Shown here: piece by piece, positions 41,739 to 50,775 of the stretch
How the letters are laid out: each line of letters begins with the position of its first letter
Numbering within the stretch: the first letter of the stretch is position 1
Assembly (NCBI GenBank): GCA_035570055.1
Contig: DATMLM010000069.1
Coordinates: forward strand, 62,001-126,000
Length of the DNA: 64,000 nucleotides
Reading direction: 5' to 3'
Origin: DASRDS01 sp035570055
GTDB taxonomy: Bacteria > Gemmatimonadota > Gemmatimonadetes > Gemmatimonadales > Gemmatimonadaceae
Position numbers and translations under genes: made by a program
The notes under the pieces: model-generated
Database searches by the model: none
What the model was told of the DNA's origin: nothing
The model's input: only the letters and a program-made list of their open reading frames with translations

Positions 41739-43574
41739 TTGACGCAAATCGCTAGACGCCGCGAGCAATTCCGGCTCGAAGGCAAAGTTCTGTTTCTCGT
41801 CGATGATGCAGCGCTTATGGCGCGGCAGCTGGCCGGCGAGGAGCTCGAGGCGCCCGGACCGCTGCGGGACGACATCTCGACCGATGAGATCACGCCCGCG
41901 TCCATCTGCTATTACCACGATAAGACCCTGGGGGAGTTCGCCTACCTCGGGCTCCGGGCGGGCGGACAGTTCCCCGTGACCCGTGGCGCGGTCGCCCGAG
42001 GCGGATTTGCGGCGTCCGTCGCCGGACGACGGCGAGGCAAGGGCTCATCTCGGGAAGCATCCCCATACGCTGAGTTGGCCGCCGGCATTCGCGTCGTGTT
42101 TGCCGAGAGCTTCGAGCGCATCTATCGCGAGAACTGCGAGAATCTCGGCCTCTTGACCTCGACGGATTTTACACTGCTCGCCCGGCTGCGCCGGGGTGAG
42201 ACCGTGCACATCGCCGAGTTCACGCGGCACGTCGATGCGATCAGCCGCGACATCATCGAGTCCGGCGGACTTGGCTACTTCAATCTGAAGCCCAAGACTC
42301 TGGCCGAGAAGATCATCGATCGGCACTGGGTGCGTGAGGGGTTCGTTCGCGCGGATCTCCGGTTCAGCCATGAGTATGTCACGCCGATGGCGGCGAGCAT
42401 CTTCTATGAGCACTTCGGAAGAGACGCGAGAGTAAAAGACCCCCAGAGCGTTCTGTGTTTCCGCGATCATCTGACCTTTCTCGCCGAAACGAACATCGCG
42501 CCGGATCTGCTCGACGTGGCGTTGGCGTTGGAAAAGACGCAGCGAGAGTTTGCCGCCGAGCAGGGCATCCGACTCCATGGCGAGGTTCCGCGTGGCGGGT
42601 CTGAGGCGATCTGCCACAGCAAAATTCTCGAAGACTATGCCCTGCCCGGCCAGATCATCGTCGGGTCCGATTCTCATACGTCGCACGCTGGCGCGCTGGG
42701 CTGCCTGGCGTTCGGCATCGGGACGACCGCGGTCGCCAATGCCTGGTACACCGGCGACGTCCGCGTCATCGTGCCTCCCATCGTCCGCGTGCTGATCTCT
42801 GGGCGTCCGCCGGCAAACGTCACGGCGAAGGACGCGATGCTGGAGTTGCTGCGGCATCCGTTCGTGCGGTCCGGCGGCGCGATCGGAGCCATTGTCGAGT
42901 ATGCCGGCGACGCGGTCGCCTCATGGTCCGTCGAGAGCCGAGCAACGCTCACCAACATGGCGGCCGAAGTAGGCGCGTTCTCGGGCATTGTCGCCCCGGA
43001 CGACGTTACGCGCGACTTTCTCGTCACTCGGCGCGCGGCGGGGATTCCGGCGTTCGATGATCTCGCCTCGGACCCGAATGCGACGTACGCGACGACTATC
43101 GAAATCGACGCCGGTGCGTTGAGGCCGATGGTCGCGCTACCGGGCGATCCAGGGAATGGCCGTCGCGTCGACGAGGTCGGCGATGTGGCGATCGACATCG
43201 CGTACGCCGGCTCGTGCACCGCGGGCAAGCGCGACGACATGGACATGTACGCGCGCGTCCTTGCTGGCCGCACCGTGGCGCCAGGTGTGCGATGTTATAT
43301 CCAATGTGGCTCACAGAGTGTCTACGCGTACTGTGTCGAGCAGGGTTATGATCGCGTGTTCGCCGACGCGGGCGCGACACTCATCGCGCCCTCGTGCGGC
43401 GCGTGCATCAATGCGGGCCCGGGCGTATCGCGCCGGGCCGACGAGGTGACCATCTCGGCCATCAACCGCAACTTCCCGGGGCGGTCGGGACCGGGCCAGC
43501 TCTATTTGGCGTCACCGTACACTGTCGCCGCCTCGGCGATCGCCGGCCGCATTGTCGCCGCCGAGATCGCATGA
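41739..43574 (+). CDS. Aconitase-family hydro-lyase with fused swivel domain first
   Basis: A 611-residue [4Fe-4S] dehydratase. Residues about 40-170 form the LeuD/swivel domain (DDISTDEITPASICYY, GSSREASPYAELAAGIR), and the rest is the catalytic LeuC-like part with GSDSHTSHAGALG, NMAAEVGAF and AYAGSCTAGKRDDMDM. Cluster cysteines are that Cys plus the pair in APSCGACINAGPG. The swivel domain precedes the catalytic domain, reversing the order in AcnA. Relatives are annotated as aconitase or isopropylmalate dehydratase, but substrate is not clear. The start is TTG. The stop overlaps the next ATG. Confidence 0.88.
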   Translation: MTQIARRREQFRLEGKVLFLVDDAALMARQLAGEELEAPGPLRDDISTDEITPASICYYHDKTLGEFAYLGLRAGGQFPVTRGAVARGGFAASVAGRRRGKGSSREASPYAELAAGIRVVFAESFERIYRENCENLGLLTSTDFTLLARLRRGETVHIAEFTRHVDAISRDIIESGGLGYFNLKPKTLAEKIIDRHWVREGFVRADLRFSHEYVTPMAASIFYEHFGRDARVKDPQSVLCFRDHLTFLAETNIAPDLLDVALALEKTQREFAAEQGIRLHGEVPRGGSEAICHSKILEDYALPGQIIVGSDSHTSHAGALGCLAFGIGTTAVANAWYTGDVRVIVPPIVRVLISGRPPANVTAKDAMLELLRHPFVRSGGAIGAIVEYAGDAVASWSVESRATLTNMAAEVGAFSGIVAPDDVTRDFLVTRRAAGIPAFDDLASDPNATYATTIEIDAGALRPMVALPGDPGNGRRVDEVGDVAIDIAYAGSCTAGKRDDMDMYARVLAGRTVAPGVRCYIQCGSQSVYAYCVEQGYDRVFADAGATLIAPSCGACINAGPGVSRRADEVTISAINRNFPGRSGPGQLYLASPYTVAASAIAGRIVAAEIA

Positions 43575-44353
43575 GAGGCGAGTTTGTCGATGTCGGAGGC
43601 GCACGGCTGTACTACTACGCGGCCGGGACGCGAGGCGCGGGCGAGCCGCTGGTGCTCATCCACGGGTGTCTCACGTCCTCGCACCTGTGGTCATGCGTGG
43701 TCCCGTGCTTGCCGGAGGGGCACCGCACGGTCGTCGTCGACCTGCTGGGACACGGGCGAAGCGATCCGCCTTCCGGACAGCCGCTCACGGCTCGGGCGCA
43801 CGCCAAACGGCTCGTGCGGCTACTCGATGCGTTGTGCATCGACCGCGCGTGCCTCGTTGGCCATGGGTTCGGCGCCACCGTCGCCAATCTGGTCGCCACT
43901 GACGATTCCGCGCGGGCCTCGCGATTGTGCTTCGTGAATGCCACGCTCCGCGCGGGCCGATCATGGTCGTTGCTCAAGGGCGCCCGATACGTTCCGACGC
44001 CGCTGCTCTTGAGCGCCGTGCGGTCGCGCATTCGTCGCGGGTACGTCGACGCCGAGAGAGCGAATCGATCGCTCGAGCATTTCCTGCGACCCTTCGCCAC
44101 GCCAGAGGGACATACGGTCCTCGGTGCACAGTTGGCGGCGCTGCCCGGCGACGAAAATCTCGCTGCTTGCCTGACGAAGCCGACGGCGCTGGTCGCGGGG
44201 GAGAATGATCCGTTCGAGTCAGTCGCAACGGCGCGGGCGGTGCAGGCGCTCAATCCCAGCGCGACGCTGGACGTGCTGTCCGATGCGCACTACTCGCCCG
44301 AGGAATCGCCTGAGCGCGTAGCGCGCGTGATTACCGACCTCTTGGCCCGATGA
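43571..44353 (+). CDS. Alpha/beta hydrolase-fold protein lacking the nucleophile Ser
   Basis: A 260-residue protein with the fold's strands and loops: LVLIHGCLTSSHLW (oxyanion), VVDLLGHGRSDPPSG, VGHGFGATVANL, AGENDPFESV (acid Asp) and SDAHYSPEESP (His). At the elbow the GxSxG serine is replaced by glycine: the bases read GGG at that codon. It may therefore be non-catalytic, a lyase, or use another nucleophile. It overlaps the aconitase stop by four bases (ATGA), and its own stop overlaps the next gene, so the three are translated together. It could be a partner or binding protein for the aconitase reaction. Confidence 0.85.
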   Translation: MRGEFVDVGGARLYYYAAGTRGAGEPLVLIHGCLTSSHLWSCVVPCLPEGHRTVVVDLLGHGRSDPPSGQPLTARAHAKRLVRLLDALCIDRACLVGHGFGATVANLVATDDSARASRLCFVNATLRAGRSWSLLKGARYVPTPLLLSAVRSRIRRGYVDAERANRSLEHFLRPFATPEGHTVLGAQLAALPGDENLAACLTKPTALVAGENDPFESVATARAVQALNPSATLDVLSDAHYSPEESPERVARVITDLLAR

Positions 44354-44661
44354 CCAATCCCCGGCTCGACACGTTTAGACGCATGATCGCGAAGGATCCC
44401 GCGAATCTCCTCGCGCATTACGGCCTGGCGAATGAGGCGCTCAAAGAAGGCCTGTGGGACGAGGCCCGAGCGCACCTCGAGACGTACCTCGGCGGGTACG
44501 ACGACGAGGGCAATGGCTACGGGCGGCTCGCCGCGGCGCTCGAATCGCTCGGGCGCACCGACGAGGCGCGAGTGGCGCTGCGCAAAGGCATCGAGTCCGC
44601 GCAGCGGTTTGGGCACGCCGGGATGGCCGCTGAGCTGGAGGAACGCCTCGACTCGTTGTAA
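44350..44661 (+). CDS. Small TPR-like protein
   Basis: A 103-residue protein made of about three helix pairs of the tetratricopeptide type: NLLAHYGLANEALKEGLWDEA, EAHLETYLGGYDDEGNGY in part, and LESLGRTDEARVALRKGIE. Such proteins act as protein-binding scaffolds. It overlaps the hydrolase stop by four bases (ATGA). It converges on the DUF4015-like gene, whose last 145 bases lie antisense to it. The clear TPR consensus, start overlap and codon use support it as real. Confidence 0.82.
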   Translation: MTNPRLDTFRRMIAKDPANLLAHYGLANEALKEGLWDEARAHLETYLGGYDDEGNGYGRLAAALESLGRTDEARVALRKGIESAQRFGHAGMAAELEERLDSL

Positions 44662-45710
44662 TCGCCCAGGGCATCGGTCGAGTACCGGCTCCCCGGGTTC
44701 CACAGAATCCAAGACTCGACGCCGTTGTCGTAGCCGGCCTTGATCTGGTCGCGGACCTGGGCCGCTCCGTAGTGCGGCGGCCCTAGCGTGAAGTCCTGAT
44801 ACCACGGTCGCACGACGACCGGGTGCGGCAGCGCCGCCGAGCGGCGTTTGGCGTCCTTCAGCGTGTGATCGATCACTGCGTACGGGTGCGCGTTCGGCAC
44901 GGAGAAACCGTAGGTGCCCGGCGCGTAGTGCGACGGGTAGCTCATCGGCAATACGACGTCGACCTGGTCGGCGAACATCTCCCAGCGCTGGCCGATGCCC
45001 ATATCCGTGGTGTCCGTGGCCGTGAGGCCGAAGACATCGGCAGTGATCGGTACGCTCAGCGGCGCGAGGAGGGTATGTACCCGGCCGAGTTGTTCGCGAA
45101 TGACTTGGGCGCGAAGACGGCCGTTGGCGAGGGGGAACGCGGCCTCGCGCATCAAGTGCTTGTCGTCGGGGAATCTGACGTAATCGAATTGGATCTCGCT
45201 GAACCCGAGGTCGACGGCTTCGCGCGCGAGATCGGCTGCGTATTCCCAGACCGGCCATTGGTGCGCGTCGAGCCACGCGCGACCTTGTTTGTCCCGCCAC
45301 GCCCGACTCGTGTCGGCCCGAGAGCGGATCGCCCACTCCGGGTGCGCCTCGGCCAACAGCGGATCTTTCGCGACGACGATCCGGGCGATCGGATAAATGC
45401 CGTGCGTGCGCATGGTATCGAGCACCGCGCGGACGTGTGCCGCGGTCATCGGGCGCATCGTGTCCGCCCCAATCGCATGGGCGAGCGCCACGCGGCTCCG
45501 GTACAGCACGAATCCACGATCGTCCTTCACGTCGATGACGAGCGCGTTGATTTCGCTGTGCTCGGCGACTCCGATCAGCTCCCACATCTTCTTGCCGAGT
45601 GCCGCCCAGCGGTTCACGTACAGGCCGCGCACGATCGGCGGCGTCGCGACGAGCGGCGCCTTCGGCACGATGACGCTGACCTGTAGCGCGAAAATAAGGG
45701 GAACCAGCAC
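44517..45710 (-). CDS. DUF4015-like putative glycoside hydrolase, exported
   Basis: A 397-residue protein. The short hydrophobic N-terminus (LVPLIFALQVSVIVPKAPL) suggests export. The barrel then shows GLYVNRWAALG, ALVIDVKDDRGFVLYRSRV, IARIVVAKDPLLAEAHPEWA, GFSEIQFDYVRFPDD and DVVLPMSYPSHYAPG, ending ESWILWNPGSRYS. These match the DUF4015 (GHL-type TIM-barrel) family, in which an aspartate in the QFDYVRFP motif is likely catalytic. The last 45 residues are low-complexity Ser/Arg and antisense to the TPR gene, so the true C-terminus may have been lost or shifted. It starts three bases after the kinase stop. Confidence 0.82.
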   Translation of the reverse strand: MLVPLIFALQVSVIVPKAPLVATPPIVRGLYVNRWAALGKKMWELIGVAEHSEINALVIDVKDDRGFVLYRSRVALAHAIGADTMRPMTAAHVRAVLDTMRTHGIYPIARIVVAKDPLLAEAHPEWAIRSRADTSRAWRDKQGRAWLDAHQWPVWEYAADLAREAVDLGFSEIQFDYVRFPDDKHLMREAAFPLANGRLRAQVIREQLGRVHTLLAPLSVPITADVFGLTATDTTDMGIGQRWEMFADQVDVVLPMSYPSHYAPGTYGFSVPNAHPYAVIDHTLKDAKRRSAALPHPVVVRPWYQDFTLGPPHYGAAQVRDQIKAGYDNGVESWILWNPGSRYSTDALGDYNESRRSSSSAAIPACPNRCADSMPLRSATRASSVRPSDSSAAASRP

Positions 45711-45713
45711 CGC

Positions 45714-47837
<2,124 letters not shown>

Positions 47838-48029
47838 AGCCTTCCTAGTGTAGCACCAATGCGTACTGCCCGAAAGGAGACGCGCTCAGCCGTGTCAAGG
47901 TAAGGAGCGCGAACCAGTCACGACGGCAGGGGGTAAGTGGGGAAAGTGTCACGAAGGCGGGGGCGTGTTGCGGATCGCGCCGGGTTGGCGTAACTCGGAT
48001 AGCACCGATTGTGCGGATGGTAAGCCGAT
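47838..48029. other. Intergenic region between kinase and lon, upstream part
   Basis: No gene is visible. It must hold the promoters of the kinase (minus) and lon (plus), but I see no strong -10/-35 pair and no CIRCE or other heat-shock motif. It contains GCAC-CGATT-GTGC (48002-48014), a small hairpin. The structured repeat follows from 48030. Confidence 0.5.
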
Positions 48030-48082
48030 CGCCGCTCCGCGGCGCGTCGATGCGGCAAAGGACGCCGCTCGACTGGTCGGTT
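48030..48082 (+). repeat. Structured repeat element, copy 2 (before lon)
   Basis: Hairpin 1 is CGCCGC (48030-48035), loop TCC, GCGGCG (48039-48044). Hairpin 2 pairs GTCGA (48046-48050) with TCGAC (48069-48073), with a T bulge and inner stem GCGGC (48052-48056) and GCCGC (48064-48068). The inner stem differs from copy 1 but both halves change together. The shared tail TGGTCGGTT ends at 48082, 47 bases before the lon ATG. The first 24 bases and the last 16 bases of the element match copy 1 exactly. Confidence 0.75.
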
Positions 48083-48087
48083 AAGAA

Positions 48088-48104
48088 GCTCGGCTGCGCC
48101 GAGC
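48088..48104 (+). promoter_or_regulatory. Hairpin in the lon leader
   Basis: GCTCGGC (48088-48094), loop TGC, GCCGAGC (48098-48104), a perfect 7-bp stem followed by AGGCTTTT. It resembles a weak intrinsic terminator placed in front of lon, and is the third consecutive hairpin after the two of the structured repeat. The lon ribosome site AGGGG follows at 48118-48122. It may act in attenuation or protect the leader. Confidence 0.55.
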
Positions 48105-48129
48105 AGGCTTTTAGAGTAGGGGTACTTCA

Positions 48130-50712
48130 ATGGCACAACGTCAGACACTCCCCGTTCTGCCTCTCCGCGGAACGGTGATCTTTCCCGGCCTGACCCAGCC
48201 GATCGCGGCGGGACGACCGGGCACGCTGCGCGCGATCGAGGCGGCCCTCAAGGGCGACCGACTCGTGTTCGCGGTCGCGCAGCGCGATAACACCGACGAG
48301 CCGGCACCAGAGATTCTGTATACGATGGGCGTCATCGCGCGCATCGGACAGATTCAGCGCGGGCTCGGGGGCGTGCAACTGCTCTTGCAGGGAGAGCAGC
48401 GAGCGACCGCCCTCCAATACCAAACCATCGACAATTATCTCGCCGCGGTCGTGATCCCGGTCGAGGAAATGACGCCGATCAATGAGCACGACGCGGCGTT
48501 CGAGGCCCTGCATAAGGAAATTCGGGAGCGGGCCGCCGAGCTCGGCGAGCGTCGGGGGCTGCCCGAAGAGGTCGTCCATCAAGTGCTGGACTCGGTCACC
48601 GAGCCGGGCAAGTTCGCCGACTTGGTCGCGGGCTATATCGAGCTGAGTGTCGCCGAGAAACAGGGTTTGCTCGAAACGCTGAGCGTCGAAGAGCGCCTCC
48701 GCCGCGTGCTCGTGGCCGTGCAGCGGCAGATCGGGCTGCTCGAGGCGCAGGAAGAGATCAAGTCGCAAGTCCAGGAGGAGCTGGGCGAGCGTCAGCGCGA
48801 GATGTATCTGCGCGAGCAGATGAAAGCGATCCAAAAGGAGCTCGGCGACGACGACTCTGCACGCGAGATCAATGATCTCCGGGATAAGCTGAACAAGCTG
48901 GAGCTGCCGAAAGAGGCGCGGGCCGAGGTCGAGCGCGAGCTCGGTCGCTTGGAGCGGGCGGGACGCGAGTCCATGGAAGCGCAGGTGATCCGGACGTATC
49001 TGGAATGGATCGCTGAGCTGCCGTGGAATACGCGGTCGGACGACAAGCTGGAGCTCGGGCGGGCCGAGTCGGTGCTAGACGAGGACCACTACGGGCTCAA
49101 GGACGTGAAGGATCGCGTCTTGGAGTTCTTGGCGGTGCGTCAACTGCGTGCGCAGCAACTCGCGGACGAAGTCGAGACCACCGGCGAGGTCCCCGCGGCC
49201 AAGCTCAAGGCGCGGAAAGAGGACGCGACGCCGGCGCTCAAGTCGGGTGACGACGAGGATCGTCGGATCTCCGACTCGAAAGAGGCGAAGGCGCGCGCGA
49301 TGGCCAAGGGGCCGATCCTTTTGTTCGTCGGTCCGCCAGGCGTTGGCAAGACCTCGATCGCGAAATCGATCGCCCGGTCGCTCGGCCGCGAGTACGTTCG
49401 GGTGTCCCTCGGCGGCACGCGAGACGAGGCTGACATTCGTGGCCACCGCCGCACCTACGTCGGCGCGATGCCCGGCCGGATCATCCAGGGGATGAAGCAG
49501 GCGGGCACGAAGAACCCTGTGTTCTTGCTCGACGAGGTCGACAAGCTGGGAACGTCCTATCAGGGCGATCCAGCGTCGGCGCTGCTCGAGGTGCTCGATC
49601 CGGCTCAGAACGACACGTTCACGGATCACTATCTCGGCATCCCGTTCGACCTGAGCGAGGTGTTGTTCATCGCGACGGCGAACTTCATCCAGAACATCCC
49701 CGGCCCGCTGCTCGACCGTATGGAAGTCGTCGACTTCGCGGGGTACACCGAGAGAGAGAAGGCGGAGATCGCCAAGAAGTACTTGATTCCGAGACAGCTC
49801 GAGGAGTCGGGGCTCAACGCCGGTGGGCGTACGGTCAAGTTCGATGACGAGGCCGTGATGCGCATCGTCTCCGAGTACACCCGGGAAGCCGGGGTCCGGC
49901 AGCTCGAGCGGCAGATCGGTGCGGTGGCTCGCAAGATCGCGCGCCGGTTGGCCAGCGGAGGCACGGATGATCTGCAGATCACCGCGGACGACGTGCGCGA
50001 GCTCCTCGGCCGTCCACGCGTTCATCCGGAGCGGGCGAACGAGCAGAACGAAGTGGGCGTCGCCACGGGGATGTTCTATACCCCGATGGGTGGTGACATC
50101 ATGTTCGTCGAAGCCGCGATACGTCGGTTGGGCTCGGCGCCGCGGACCGACGATGAGAAGGTTCAGGTCAGCGGCGGCGGGAATGTCTCGTTGATCCTGA
50201 CGGGGCAGCTCGGCGACGTGATGAAGGAGTCGGCTCGGGCCGCGCTCACGTATGCGGCAACGCATGCGTCGCGATTGCAGATTCCCGAGGAGCGGCTCGG
50301 CTCGATGGAGGTCCACGTCCACGTGCCCGCGGGTGCCATTCCGAAGGACGGACCGTCGGCCGGAGTTACCATGGCGACGGCACTGGTCAGTGCGATGTCT
50401 GGAAGACCGGTAAGAAGGGATGTCGCGATGACTGGTGAGATCACGCTGCGTGGGCGCGTGTTGCCGATCGGTGGGTTGAAGGAGAAAGTGTTGGGCGCCC
50501 ATCGCGCCGGCATTGGCGTCATCGTCCTGCCGAAGGCGAACGAGGCGGATATGGAGGACATCCCGGAGGAAGTCCGGAATGTGCTCACGTTCTATCCGGT
50601 CGAGACGCTCGACGAGGTCTTCGCAGTCGCGTTGCTGCCGGCGACCAAGCCGGTCAGCACGCGGAAGACCGAGATGGAGGAAGCCGAAGAGGAAGCCGCT
50701 ATCGCTGGCTGA
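48130..50712 (+). CDS. lon: ATP-dependent Lon protease
   Basis: An 860-residue soluble protease that degrades misfolded and regulatory proteins. The N-terminal substrate-binding domain (LPVLPLRGTVIFPGLTQPIA) is followed by a coiled-coil, then the AAA+ module with Walker A GPPGVGKT at 401-408 and Walker B FLLDEVDKLG. The protease domain has the catalytic dyad Ser743 (KDGPSAGVT) and Lys786 (GGLKEKVLGAHRAG), 43 residues apart as in E. coli Lon. A charged insert lies between the helical domain and the AAA+ core (AKLKARKEDATPALKSGDDE). ATG 48130 has an AGGGG site. Structured leader hairpins precede it. Confidence 0.97.
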   Translation: MAQRQTLPVLPLRGTVIFPGLTQPIAAGRPGTLRAIEAALKGDRLVFAVAQRDNTDEPAPEILYTMGVIARIGQIQRGLGGVQLLLQGEQRATALQYQTIDNYLAAVVIPVEEMTPINEHDAAFEALHKEIRERAAELGERRGLPEEVVHQVLDSVTEPGKFADLVAGYIELSVAEKQGLLETLSVEERLRRVLVAVQRQIGLLEAQEEIKSQVQEELGERQREMYLREQMKAIQKELGDDDSAREINDLRDKLNKLELPKEARAEVERELGRLERAGRESMEAQVIRTYLEWIAELPWNTRSDDKLELGRAESVLDEDHYGLKDVKDRVLEFLAVRQLRAQQLADEVETTGEVPAAKLKARKEDATPALKSGDDEDRRISDSKEAKARAMAKGPILLFVGPPGVGKTSIAKSIARSLGREYVRVSLGGTRDEADIRGHRRTYVGAMPGRIIQGMKQAGTKNPVFLLDEVDKLGTSYQGDPASALLEVLDPAQNDTFTDHYLGIPFDLSEVLFIATANFIQNIPGPLLDRMEVVDFAGYTEREKAEIAKKYLIPRQLEESGLNAGGRTVKFDDEAVMRIVSEYTREAGVRQLERQIGAVARKIARRLASGGTDDLQITADDVRELLGRPRVHPERANEQNEVGVATGMFYTPMGGDIMFVEAAIRRLGSAPRTDDEKVQVSGGGNVSLILTGQLGDVMKESARAALTYAATHASRLQIPEERLGSMEVHVHVPAGAIPKDGPSAGVTMATALVSAMSGRPVRRDVAMTGEITLRGRVLPIGGLKEKVLGAHRAGIGVIVLPKANEADMEDIPEEVRNVLTFYPVETLDEVFAVALLPATKPVSTRKTEMEEAEEEAAIAG

Positions 50713-50732
50713 TTGCTCCGGCATCAGGGTCT

Positions 50733-50775
50733 GAGAGGCGCTTCGCGGCGGTCGCGGGGCGCTTCTCATTTTTTA
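50733..50775 (+). terminator. Intrinsic terminator after lon
   Basis: GAGAGGCGC (50733-50741) pairs with GCGCTTCTC (50759-50767), with one G-T wobble, followed by ATTTTTT. It lies between the lon stop and the stop of the convergent penicillin-binding gene, so it can serve plus-strand transcription. Confidence 0.75.

Noticed and set aside
44290..45585. Minus-strand ORF in another frame over the DUF4015-like gene
   Set aside because: Arg-rich with no recognisable motif; the 44517-45710 frame has the barrel motifs.
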